Shown here: one piece after another, positions 35,220 to 43,164 of the stretch
How the letters are laid out: the number at the start of each line of letters is the position of its first letter
Position numbering within the stretch: position 1 is the stretch's first letter
Assembly: GCF_007828865.1 (NCBI RefSeq)
Contig: NZ_VIVK01000001.1
Location: forward strand, 1,240,001-1,304,000
Source: Kribbella amoyensis
GTDB lineage: Bacteria > Actinomycetota > Actinomycetes > Propionibacteriales > Kribbellaceae
Reading direction: 5' to 3'
Length of the DNA stretch: 64,000 bases
The notes under the pieces: model-generated
What the model was told of the DNA's origin: nothing
Databases searched by the model: none
What the model saw: only the letters and a program-made list of their open reading frames with translations
Made by a program: the position numbers and the translations under genes

Positions 35220-35262
35220 CAGCTGCCGCTCCCGGCACGGCACCGGGAGCGGCAGCTGTTTT
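35220..35262 (+). terminator. Strong rho-independent terminator after SIS gene
   Basis: A 16-bp perfect stem (35220-35235 with 35243-35258) around CACGGCA is followed by TTTT. It lies between convergent genes. Confidence 0.88.
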
Positions 35263-35324
35263 CCCCAACCGGACGGATCAGGCGCCAGCAGGATCAGTCG
35301 ACGGAACGGGGTACCGAGTGAGAC

Positions 35325-38258
35325 TCACGACGGCACCACCTGGTTCGACTGCGCGGAGAAGTTGCTGGTCCCCTGCGCGTTCACCGCGGCCACCGAGAAC
35401 CGGTGCGGCCGCCCGGCGATCAGGGCCGTGTTGACCACGCTCGACGCGCTCCCCGACACCGTCTTGGTGTTGATCAGCACCCCGGACCGGTACGTCCGGA
35501 CCAGGTAGCTCGTGATCGGCGAGCCACCGTTGTTCGTCGGCGCGGACCAGCGGATCGTCGCCGCCGCCCGGCCCGCGGTCGCCGTCCCGATCGCCGGGGC
35601 GTACGAGACCCCCTTCGGCGTCACCGTGTTCGACAGCGCCGAGAACGCCCCCGTCCCCGTCGCGTTCACCGCGGCCACCGAGAACCGATGCGGCTGACCG
35701 TTGATGAGTCCCGTCATCACCAGACTGCGCGCACTCGCCGAGGCGGACAGCGTGTTGATCAGCGTCCCGGACCGGTAGACCCGGACGCGGTACCCGGTGA
35801 TCGCCGAGCCACCGGTGTTCGACGGCGCCGCCCAGTACGCCGTCGCGGTCGCGTTCCCCGCGGTCGGCGTACCGATCGGCGGTGCCCCCGGTACCGTCCC
35901 TGCCGCGGCGGGAGTCACGGTGCTCGACATCGCCGAGTACGCGCTGGTCCCGGCCGAGTTGACCGCCGCCACCGAGAACTGGTGCGGCTGACCGTTGATG
36001 AGTCCCGTCATCGCCAGACTGCGCGCACTCGCCGCAGCGGACAGCGTGTTGATCAGCGCCCCGGCACGGTAGACGCGCACCCGGTACCCGGTGATCGCCG
36101 AGCCGCCCGTGTTCGCCGGCGCCGCCCAGGTGGCCGTGGCGGTAGCGTTCCCGGCGGTCGGCGTACCGATCGTCGGCGCGCCCGGCACGGTCACCGGCGA
36201 CGGGTACCCGGCCCCCGCCGGCAGCCGATACCGCTGGGTCTGCTGACCCGTGAACGCCACCTGGCTCGACCGCTCACCGCTGTACGCCTCGCCGAACGCG
36301 GGTCCCGTCGCACCCGACGAGGTCAGCGTCAGCGTGCCGTTCGGCATCGTCACCGGCACCGTGATCGCGCTGCCGGACGTGTTCTGCACGGTCACGGTGT
36401 CCCCGATCGCGTACGCCGTGACGTTGTTGCGCGCCGTCTTCCACAGAGCGGCCTGCCGCAGGATCGTGCCGCTCTCCTTTAGCGTCGGGTGCAACAGGTC
36501 CGTGTTCGCGGCGAACGCGGTGGCGTACTTGGCCAGGATGCCGTTCAGCACCGGGTAGAGGATCCGGTCCTCGGTCAGGTTCGACTGGTGCGCGTAGTGC
36601 GGGCGCGGGTCGTTGCCGAGCAGGTGCCGGGTCGCGTTCTGGACCTCGATCGGCACGATGTACGAGTCGAACCCGGTGGTCAGGCTGAGCGGCGGGATGC
36701 AGGTCGAGGTCTGCGGGTTGTCCTCGCAGATCCCGCTGCCGCCGTCGGCCCGGGAGTTGTAGATCCAGTTGTACTCGTCGACCTCCTCGGCCTTGGTGGC
36801 GACGTTGTAGAAGATGTTCATCGGGTACCGCGGCACGGTCAGCGCCGGCCCGATCGCCCGCTGCTCCGCCTCCCGGGACGCGTCCGAGGCGATCCAGCGG
36901 ATCCCGGTGTCCTGCAAGGCGCCGGCCAGGTTCGGGTTGTCCACGGTCATCTGCGGCAGCGACTTCAGGCCGGAGTGCTCACCGGTGACGAGTTCGGTCC
37001 GGTCGATCGTGACCGCGTTGGACGTCGCCCAGGTCTGGTTCTTGCCGATCTCCCCGTTGATCAGCGCGCGCGACTCGTACTGGATCGCGCCGCCCGAGGT
37101 CTTGCAGGTCCACGGGATCACGGTGAAGTTCTGCTGGCAGCCCAGGTACAGGTGCGACCAGGTGTGGTTGAGCCAGCGGAGCGAGGACTTGTTCGCCAGC
37201 AACGAGGTGGTCAGCGCGTCGTTGGCCACCGCGCCTTCCGCGTTGAACGCCATGTCCAGTGGCATCCCGTTCGTGGTCTGCCAGGCCTTCAGCGTGGTCA
37301 CGTCGGCCGGGACCATCCGGATCGGCTCGTTCATCGGCGTCCCCGGCGGGCAGACGTCACCCGGCGTACAGTTCGCCGTCGTGCTCCAGCGCAGGTCCTC
37401 GACGAACACGTCGTCCACCTGGACCGCGAAGTAGTTCCGGTTGTAGCCGAGGTGCATGCCGCGGGTCATCCAGGAAACGATGCCGGGGGCAAGCAACTGG
37501 AACTGCTGCTGGTACTGGTTGTAGGTGAAGGTGATGACGAGTTCCTCACGGCCCTCATGGGTGTAAACGCCGACCAGCGAGCCCTGCTCGGTGACACCGG
37601 TCATCGGCGCCGAGACGAGGATCCGGAACGACGACTTGGCCACCGGGTCGTCGGGCAGCGGCCGGGCCACGAACCCGTCGCTCTCCAGCACCGCGGTGTC
37701 GATGTCCTCGAACCCGACCGGGCCCTTCAGGTACCGGAAGGCGTCCGCGCGGCCGGCCGTGGTCGCGGTCGCGGTGATGCCGTCCAGCTTGCCGATGTAC
37801 CCCGGGTTGGCCGCGTAGTTGAGGCCGACGCCCGGGTGCGCCCACGTCGAGGCGTCGACCTGGCGGATCCCGAACGCGGCCTCGAACGTGTGCAGGGCGG
37901 TCAGTTCGGCCGCGGTCAGTTGCCCCGGCGCCTCGTTCGGCAGCACGACGGCCTGGAACTTGGCCCGCGGCACCGAGGCCACCGTGTCGGACAGATAAGC
38001 GGCGTTGATCGTCGGCCGGGTGCCGCTGCGCAGGTCGACCAGGGTGTACGGCACCCCCTCGGCGTCGAGCTCGGTGGCGATCGCGCCGACCCACTCGCTG
38101 CCGTCGGTCACGACCAGTACGCGGAGGTCGATCCGCGGTTCGCCGGCGGCGGCCGCCGGTGCCGAGGCCGCCACCAGGAACGCGGTCAGCAGCGTCAGAA
38201 CCGCGACGACCGCGGTCAAAGGTCTGCGGAAGGCGGAAGGCAAAAACTGCCGGGTCAT
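35325..38258 (-). CDS. Secreted Agd3-like polysaccharide deacetylase (CE18-type) with three fnIII domains
   Basis: 977 residues. A signal peptide ends near AAAAGEP. Residues about 40-260 form a Rossmann-like domain (RVLVVTDGSEWV). The deacetylase barrel has NYFAVQVDDVF near 281 (metal Asp), LNHTWSHLYLGC near 363 (H-x3-H) and VPRYPMNIFYNVAT, the arrangement of the fungal galactosaminogalactan deacetylase Agd3. A beta domain follows, then three fnIII domains of about 98 residues at the C-terminus. Predicted role: removes acetyl groups from an exported GalNAc polymer. The ATG at 38258 is favoured by a GGGGGA seven bases upstream. Family assignment is by motif reading only. Confidence 0.78.
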   Translation of the reverse strand: MTRQFLPSAFRRPLTAVVAVLTLLTAFLVAASAPAAAAGEPRIDLRVLVVTDGSEWVGAIATELDAEGVPYTLVDLRSGTRPTINAAYLSDTVASVPRAKFQAVVLPNEAPGQLTAAELTALHTFEAAFGIRQVDASTWAHPGVGLNYAANPGYIGKLDGITATATTAGRADAFRYLKGPVGFEDIDTAVLESDGFVARPLPDDPVAKSSFRILVSAPMTGVTEQGSLVGVYTHEGREELVITFTYNQYQQQFQLLAPGIVSWMTRGMHLGYNRNYFAVQVDDVFVEDLRWSTTANCTPGDVCPPGTPMNEPIRMVPADVTTLKAWQTTNGMPLDMAFNAEGAVANDALTTSLLANKSSLRWLNHTWSHLYLGCQQNFTVIPWTCKTSGGAIQYESRALINGEIGKNQTWATSNAVTIDRTELVTGEHSGLKSLPQMTVDNPNLAGALQDTGIRWIASDASREAEQRAIGPALTVPRYPMNIFYNVATKAEEVDEYNWIYNSRADGGSGICEDNPQTSTCIPPLSLTTGFDSYIVPIEVQNATRHLLGNDPRPHYAHQSNLTEDRILYPVLNGILAKYATAFAANTDLLHPTLKESGTILRQAALWKTARNNVTAYAIGDTVTVQNTSGSAITVPVTMPNGTLTLTSSGATGPAFGEAYSGERSSQVAFTGQQTQRYRLPAGAGYPSPVTVPGAPTIGTPTAGNATATATWAAPANTGGSAITGYRVRVYRAGALINTLSAAASARSLAMTGLINGQPHQFSVAAVNSAGTSAYSAMSSTVTPAAAGTVPGAPPIGTPTAGNATATAYWAAPSNTGGSAITGYRVRVYRSGTLINTLSASASARSLVMTGLINGQPHRFSVAAVNATGTGAFSALSNTVTPKGVSYAPAIGTATAGRAAATIRWSAPTNNGGSPITSYLVRTYRSGVLINTKTVSGSASSVVNTALIAGRPHRFSVAAVNAQGTSNFSAQSNQVVPS
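35689..36176 (-). repeat. Near-identical 294-bp direct repeat within fnIII coding DNA
   Basis: DNA starting at 35689 recurs from 35983 with few changes over about 190 bp (98 codons apart). It encodes fnIII domains one and two of the deacetylase. The third fnIII copy is more diverged, so domains one and two duplicated most recently. Confidence 0.8.
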
Positions 38259-38284
38259 CGTCATATCCCCCACGGTCGACGGCA

Positions 38285-38304
38285 CGTGAGGGTCCATCCT
38301 CACG
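38285..38304 (-). promoter_or_regulatory. Leader hairpin upstream of deacetylase gene
   Basis: CGTGAGG and CCTCACG form a perfect 7-bp stem around GTCCAT, 27 bases before the deacetylase start. Confidence 0.35.
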
Positions 38305-38474
38305 CGAGCCGACCGGCTCCGGATCCGACCGCTGGATGAGGGCCCCTAGTGCATCTGCACAATGTGCGGAACAGCCTTGGACCTGGCCGTCTGCATTACG
38401 AAACCGCGCGGTGGCACAAATGCGGCGACGCCCGAGGTTCGCCGAATGGTCAATTCCGGTGAGCCTTCAAGTAA

Positions 38475-38504
38475 TTGACAGCCGCAATCAGGTCCACCTA
38501 CCTT
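38475..38504 (+). promoter_or_regulatory. Sigma70-like promoter for the two-component pair
   Basis: TTGACA (38475-38480), 18-bp spacer, TACCTT (38499-38504). It is a near-consensus housekeeping promoter about 70 bp before the kinase-like gene. Confidence 0.55.
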
Positions 38505-38571
38505 TCATGCAGGGACGGGTGCACGCAAGGGGTGGGGGGTGGGCACCCGACCGTCGACGGTGGGGGGCACC

Positions 38572-39309
38572 GTGACCGTAGATGTGCTGTCGCACATTCC
38601 TTTGCAGCGCTTCTCCAAATCTGGGGCGAAGCTCGTTCCGGCCGATATCTGGCACGACCTGGTGCACGAATTCGCGACCATCCAGGCGTTGACCGCGGCC
38701 GCATTGCTGATGCCGGAGGGGAAATCCCAGCACCGGCTGATCCGGTTGATCGAAGCCGAGACGGTACAGATCTCGGACCTGCTCAGCTCGCTCGGCGCCC
38801 AACCGGCCGAGCCCGAGCCGGCCCGGGCGGTCGCACCCAAGCCTCGGCCGTCGGTCGTCGCCGAGCCGGCGCCGGTCGTGCCGCTCGAGCACGCCGACGT
38901 GGTCGAGGTCGTTCGTGATGTCGTCGAGCCGCTCGAGCCGACGACGCCGATCGTGCTCGAGTTCCACGCCCGGCGGCGGCCCGCGACGGCCGCGGGCGGG
39001 TACCGGGTGGGGATGAGCCGGGTCGCACTGCGGCGAGTGGTGCGCAACCTGGTGGGAAATGCGCTTCGGGCGGCGCCGGACGGCCGAGTGGAGGTCCGCG
39101 TGGGTCCGGGAACGGACCCAACGGGGGTGGCGATCGAGGTGGCCGATTCCGGCCCGGGCTTCGGGCAGGCGCCCCGGGGCCTGGCCGGGCACGGACTCTC
39201 GATCGTCGCGGGCCTCACCTCGGCCGCCGGTGGCGATCTCGAGATCGGCCGGTCGGATCTGGGCGGCGCTCGCGTCACCGTGACGCTGCCGTTGACCCGC
39301 GCAGGATGA
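38572..39309 (+). CDS. Soluble sensor-histidine-kinase-like protein
   Basis: About 245 residues with no membrane segment. The DHp-like helix reads DLVHEFATIQALTAAAL with a candidate phospho-acceptor His32. After a Pro/Ala/Glu-rich linker the HATPase domain has the N box RNLVGNALRAAP (about 157-168), G1 VADSGPGFG (about 190-198) and G2 GHGLSIV (about 205-211). It overlaps the response regulator gene by ATGA, so they form a pair. No input domain is visible, so signals must come from a partner protein. GTG at 38539 or 38560 are alternative starts. Embedded in the exopolysaccharide locus. Confidence 0.78.
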   Translation: MTVDVLSHIPLQRFSKSGAKLVPADIWHDLVHEFATIQALTAAALLMPEGKSQHRLIRLIEAETVQISDLLSSLGAQPAEPEPARAVAPKPRPSVVAEPAPVVPLEHADVVEVVRDVVEPLEPTTPIVLEFHARRRPATAAGGYRVGMSRVALRRVVRNLVGNALRAAPDGRVEVRVGPGTDPTGVAIEVADSGPGFGQAPRGLAGHGLSIVAGLTSAAGGDLEIGRSDLGGARVTVTLPLTRAG

Positions 39310-39974
39310 GCGGCGAGACCGCGGTCCGGCTGATCGTCTGCGACGACCACCAGGTCTTCGCCGAGGCGCTCGCGGCGGTGCTGTCGGCCCACGGGTACTA
39401 CATCGCCGCGGTCGTCAACGACCCCGCCCAGCTGCTGGAGTTGTTGCGCCAGGACCTGGCTGACCTCTGTGTCCTGGACCTGAGCTTCCCCGACGCCGAC
39501 GGGCTCGAGGTGGCCGCGCAGATCGCCGCGCTCGATCCGGAGATCCGCATCTTCGTCCTGACCGCCCGGACCGGTTCCGAGGTCCTGCGCAAGGCGGTCT
39601 CGGCCGGAGCCCGCGGGGTCGCGTCGAAGGAGCGCGGGATCGACGACATCCTGACCGCGATCGGCCGGGTGGCCGGCGGCGAGATCTACTGCGACGACAA
39701 CCTGCTCCGGGACGCGCTCGGCCTGTCCGCGACCCGGCAGAGCCAGGCCCAGTTCCTGGCGTCGTACGTGACCCCGCGCGAGCACGAGGTGCTCACGTAC
39801 CTGGTCGCCGGGATGACGACCGAGGGGATCAGCCGCCGGATGGGCATCTCGAAGACCACCGTCCGGGCCCACGTGCAGTCGATCCTGAGCAAGTTCGGCG
39901 TGCACTCCCGGCTCGAGGCGGTCAGCTACGCGATCGCCAACAAGGTGATCGAACCGCCGGGCCATCGCGGCTGA
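39306..39974 (+). CDS. LuxR/NarL-type response regulator
   Basis: 222 residues. The receiver has acidic Asp13-Asp14, phospho-acceptor Asp58 (CVLDLSFPDADG), the Thr in FVLTARTG and a Lys in ASKERG. The C-terminal HTH reads LTPREHEVLTYLVAGMTTEGISRRMGISKTTVRAHVQSILSKFG in the usual order (here VTPREHEVL). Start overlaps the kinase stop (ATGA). It ends 11 bp before the convergent GH114 gene, with no terminator visible, so opposing transcripts may overlap. Likely controls the surrounding polysaccharide genes; that is inference. Confidence 0.92.
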   Translation: MSGETAVRLIVCDDHQVFAEALAAVLSAHGYYIAAVVNDPAQLLELLRQDLADLCVLDLSFPDADGLEVAAQIAALDPEIRIFVLTARTGSEVLRKAVSAGARGVASKERGIDDILTAIGRVAGGEIYCDDNLLRDALGLSATRQSQAQFLASYVTPREHEVLTYLVAGMTTEGISRRMGISKTTVRAHVQSILSKFGVHSRLEAVSYAIANKVIEPPGHRG

Positions 39975-39985
39975 CCCCGCACTGA

Positions 39986-40993
39986 TCAACACGGCTGACG
40001 GGCCGGTCCGAGATCGTGTGGTTTGCGCATCGAGCTGAACCCGAACACCCTGGTCTGCGCGCAGAACTTGCCCGGCGCCAGCTCGTACTCGACGTGCAGT
40101 ACCGCCTTGCCTGCTTGGACGAACGGGACGAGCTTCGCGCATTCGCCGTACTGCGCGCACTGCTCGTTCACCGCGAAGTCGAAGGACGGCTCGAGCTCCG
40201 CGACCTGGGCGAGGTCGTTCTTCAGCCCGACCGACATCCCGTGCTGGTGGACCACGTCCGCGATCCACCGGTTGAACCTCAGCTGGTCCGCGGCGGTCAG
40301 GGCGAACCCGCTCTCGTTGGCGTACCCGTCCACGTTGTCCGGCTCCACCGCGTCGAATCCCTTGCGCCGGCAGACCGCGATCTGCCGGGTGAGCACCGGC
40401 TTGATCGCGTCGAGGCGGCGGATGTCGAGCCAGCGTTCGTCCGGCCAGTCCTTCAATGCCTTGCCCATAAGGGATTCCTGGTACCCGTCGCCCTGCCGCG
40501 CGGCGCCCGCGTTGACGTAGCAGATGACCCGGCGTCCTTGCTTGTGGAGCTCCGCGACCTGCGCGGCTGTGGTGGTCGCGCCGTCGACGTTGTAGATCGG
40601 CACGTCCACCGACAGGTCCAGCGGCCCGCTGAGCTGCCACTGCCACGCCGTCGAACGTCTGGGGATCCACCGGTCCCCTGTCTTCGGCAGCGCAGGCGTC
40701 GGCGTGACGGCGGGCGGATTCGCCCCCGGCGGTTTCACCTTCGACGAGGACGTCGGCGCCGGCACGGCAGGACTTGACTCGGCAGTGCTTGATTGCACAG
40801 GGCCAGGTGGTACGGAGGTCGGTGACTTGGGAGTGGCCGACGGCTGCTGTGTCGCGGCGGGGCCGGTCTTCGCAACCGGGGTCGACGCCCCGGCCGCTGT
40901 CGGTCCCACCGGCCCCGCCGGCACCTCAACCTGAGCAGCGCCACATCCCGACAACGCTAGCGCCACCAGGGAGATCCACAGCTTCCTCCTCAT
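39986..40993 (-). CDS. GH114 family lipoprotein (endo-alpha-1,4-polygalactosaminidase-like)
   Basis: 335 residues. A lipobox LSGC with Cys17 predicts membrane anchoring outside the cell. A Pro/Ser/Thr-rich linker (about 20-105) leads to a single GH114 TIM barrel: WQWQLSGPLDLSVDVPIYNVDG, RRVICYVNAGAARQGDGY, ERWLDIRRLDAI, GFDAVEPDNVDGY (acidic catalytic candidates), SVGLKNDLAQV and FAVNEQC. GH114 covers the fungal Ega3 that cleaves galactosamine polymers and is close to the PelA hydrolase domain. Last gene of a four-gene operon, overlapping the GH135-like gene by ATGA. A paralogue is at 48375-49175. Confidence 0.88.
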   Translation of the reverse strand: MRRKLWISLVALALSGCGAAQVEVPAGPVGPTAAGASTPVAKTGPAATQQPSATPKSPTSVPPGPVQSSTAESSPAVPAPTSSSKVKPPGANPPAVTPTPALPKTGDRWIPRRSTAWQWQLSGPLDLSVDVPIYNVDGATTTAAQVAELHKQGRRVICYVNAGAARQGDGYQESLMGKALKDWPDERWLDIRRLDAIKPVLTRQIAVCRRKGFDAVEPDNVDGYANESGFALTAADQLRFNRWIADVVHQHGMSVGLKNDLAQVAELEPSFDFAVNEQCAQYGECAKLVPFVQAGKAVLHVEYELAPGKFCAQTRVFGFSSMRKPHDLGPARQPC

Positions 40994-41754
40994 GCGCGCG
41001 TGCTGTGCCGCGCGCCGATACCGAGACGGTCCATCTCGTGCAGTAGTTCGGCCGACAGTCCGCACCAGGGATTGGCGCCGCCTCGGTCCGTCGCGAACAC
41101 CAGCGCCGCGCCTTGCGACGCCGTCCGCTCCAGCACGGATTCGAAGCCGCCCGGCGGAACGTCGTACACCAGGTGCCACAGTCGCTCCGGCGGAATGTCC
41201 CCGGGCCGCCGCATCGTGGTCAGCCGGCGGTGCACCGTGTCCACGTTCTCGAACACGCAGCACACGTCGAACGTCTCCAGGTAGTCCTGGTGCGGGATCA
41301 CGCCCGGATTGCCGACCAGGACCTCGACCCCGATCTGCCGGGCGAAGGCGGCGATCGGCTTGTAGTAGCCGAGGTTCGCCGGGTCCGCCGAGACGCGGTC
41401 GAACATCACGCCCTCGACGTCGTACCGCTCCTTCCACACGGAGATGTCCTCGAGCACCTGCGCCGACGGCCGGGCCCCGTAGTCGGTGTCGACGTACCCG
41501 TGCAGTGGGACGCCGCCCTGCCGGAGCGCGTCGAGGCCGCCCGGGTAGTACGGGTCGTCGGCCAGGCCTGGTCCGTTCGCCACGTTCACCACGGCGAAGG
41601 CGATCCGGCCGGCCTGTGCCTGCCGCATCAGCTCGGCCCACTGCTCCGGGTTCTCGGCCGGGTGCAGGTACCACGGGACAGCGAGGCGGAGGTCCGCGGG
41701 ACGGACGGCGGGCAGTGGTTCGGCGGGCTGCCGCCGGGAGAACCTGAGCTTCAT
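40990..41754 (-). CDS. Spherulin-4/GH135-like glycoside hydrolase
   Basis: 254 residues. LAVPWYLHPAENPEQWAEL at the start, AFAVVNVANGPG, GVPLHGYVDTDYGAR, ISVWKERYDVEGVMFDRVS, GVEVLVGNPGVIPHQDYLETFDVCCVFEN form the spherulation-specific family 4 barrel. Fungal Sph3 (GH135) of this family cleaves galactosaminogalactan and is required for its synthesis. No signal peptide or membrane segment is seen, so it may act inside or need a partner for export. Overlaps the GH114 gene by ATGA and lies 15 bp after the membrane protein gene. Family call by motif reading. Confidence 0.82.
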   Translation of the reverse strand: MKLRFSRRQPAEPLPAVRPADLRLAVPWYLHPAENPEQWAELMRQAQAGRIAFAVVNVANGPGLADDPYYPGGLDALRQGGVPLHGYVDTDYGARPSAQVLEDISVWKERYDVEGVMFDRVSADPANLGYYKPIAAFARQIGVEVLVGNPGVIPHQDYLETFDVCCVFENVDTVHRRLTTMRRPGDIPPERLWHLVYDVPPGGFESVLERTASQGAALVFATDRGGANPWCGLSAELLHEMDRLGIGARHSTRA

Positions 41755-41769
41755 GTGACCAGTCCTCGT

Positions 41770-43164
41770 CTATCGGTGGAGTTCCGGGCGGACCAGCAGC
41801 CGCAGGGCGATGACCGTCAGCGCGACGGCCAGCGCGAGAGCGACCAGCAGGTACTCCAGGGCCAGTTGCGCGGCCAGGGGCTCGACCGGCAGGGCCGGCA
41901 GCAGTTCCCGGGCAGCAAGCAGGTACAGCGCCGCGGCACTCGCCACCAGCACGGGCAGCAACTGCTGGAAGGCGACCAACATCAACGCGGCCAGGAACGC
42001 CCACCCGAGCGCCCCCGCCCCGGCGAACCGCAGCAGCGTCGCCAAGTCGCTGCTCCGGGCCAGCAGCACGATCGCGACGGCCGTCAGCACGGTCAGCCCG
42101 AGCAGGTAGCCGCCCAGGCACCGCCGGAGCGCGCGTCGCAGTGCGGCCGTCGCGTCGGCCCGTGATTCCGCTGTCCGCAAGGCGATCTCGGCACTCCGCC
42201 GGTACCGCGCGAGCTGGAACTCGGCGACCAGGACGCCACACATCAACGGAGCCATCGTGACCGCGATCGCCACCGACGTCGGGGCGCGGACGCTGTCCAC
42301 CAGCGCGATGCTGAGCAGCAACGCCAGCGACAACCCGTACCCGACGTACGGCATCGCGCCCGCGGTCGCGGCACGGGCCAGCTCGGCGGACGGCGCCGTG
42401 GCCCCGCGCAGCAGCAGGCCCACCCAGCCGACCGCGATCACCAGCGTGCAGCAGATCGCGGCCAGCACGAGCCACCGCGGGACCAGGCTCGGCTGGATCA
42501 GCGCCGGGATGCTCACGCACAACCCCGGGACCAGCGCGATCCCGATCACGGCCGGCCGGCCGAGGACCAGCGCGATACTGGACGACAGTACGAACGCGAT
42601 CTGCCCGACCGCGAGCACGACGGCGGGCCAGGTCACCCAGCCCAGCAGCCCGACCACGACCCCGGCGACCAGCGAGCCGGCCACCGTGACCAGGGCGAGC
42701 TTCATCATCTGGAACCGCGCCCCGGTGGCCGAGCCGGCCCCGAGGACGCGGTAGCCCACGTACGCGATGCCCTGGCCGGCCGCCCAGCCGACGATCACGG
42801 CGGCCAGCACCATCGCGACCAACGGCAGCGACGGGTGCCGGCCGAGCGCCGCGCCCGTCAGCAGGGCCGGGAGGACGAACACGAAGCCGCGCAGCAAGGT
42901 GTCCCGGACGTCGACCTTCGGCGGCGCGACCTGGGCCGGCGTCACCGGCTCCCCGGCCGTGATGGCCTCGTACCGCTGCCGCGCCAGCGCGAACACGTCG
43001 GTGTGGCCGTACCGCTGCCGGGCCAGCCGGTCGCTCACCCCGCTCGCCTCCAGGGTGGCCGCGACCTCGAACGCGTCCACCGGAACCACCTCGCCGCCGG
43101 GGCGGACCGCGAGCTCACCCGGCCGTTCGGGGACGGCCGGCAACAGGACGGAATCAGCACTCAT
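41770..43164 (-). CDS. Polytopic membrane protein of exopolysaccharide locus (PelG position)
   Basis: 464 residues with a soluble N-terminus of about 85 residues (VDAFEVAATLEASGVSDRLARQRYGHTDVFALARQRY) and about 12 membrane segments. The N-terminal motif recurs in actinobacterial membrane proteins of unknown role. Topology and position next to a PelF-like glycosyltransferase match PelG, the predicted Pel export partner, but I see no decisive sequence signature, so homology is unproven. Start ATG overlaps the glycosyltransferase stop by ATGA, indicating coupled synthesis and probably a physical complex. Confidence 0.7.
   Translation of the reverse strand: MSADSVLLPAVPERPGELAVRPGGEVVPVDAFEVAATLEASGVSDRLARQRYGHTDVFALARQRYEAITAGEPVTPAQVAPPKVDVRDTLLRGFVFVLPALLTGAALGRHPSLPLVAMVLAAVIVGWAAGQGIAYVGYRVLGAGSATGARFQMMKLALVTVAGSLVAGVVVGLLGWVTWPAVVLAVGQIAFVLSSSIALVLGRPAVIGIALVPGLCVSIPALIQPSLVPRWLVLAAICCTLVIAVGWVGLLLRGATAPSAELARAATAGAMPYVGYGLSLALLLSIALVDSVRAPTSVAIAVTMAPLMCGVLVAEFQLARYRRSAEIALRTAESRADATAALRRALRRCLGGYLLGLTVLTAVAIVLLARSSDLATLLRFAGAGALGWAFLAALMLVAFQQLLPVLVASAAALYLLAARELLPALPVEPLAAQLALEYLLVALALAVALTVIALRLLVRPELHR

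Noticed and set aside
38505..40670. 721-codon minus-strand frame across the two-component genes
   Set aside because: Mixed shadow spanning three real genes on both strands; no coherent protein.
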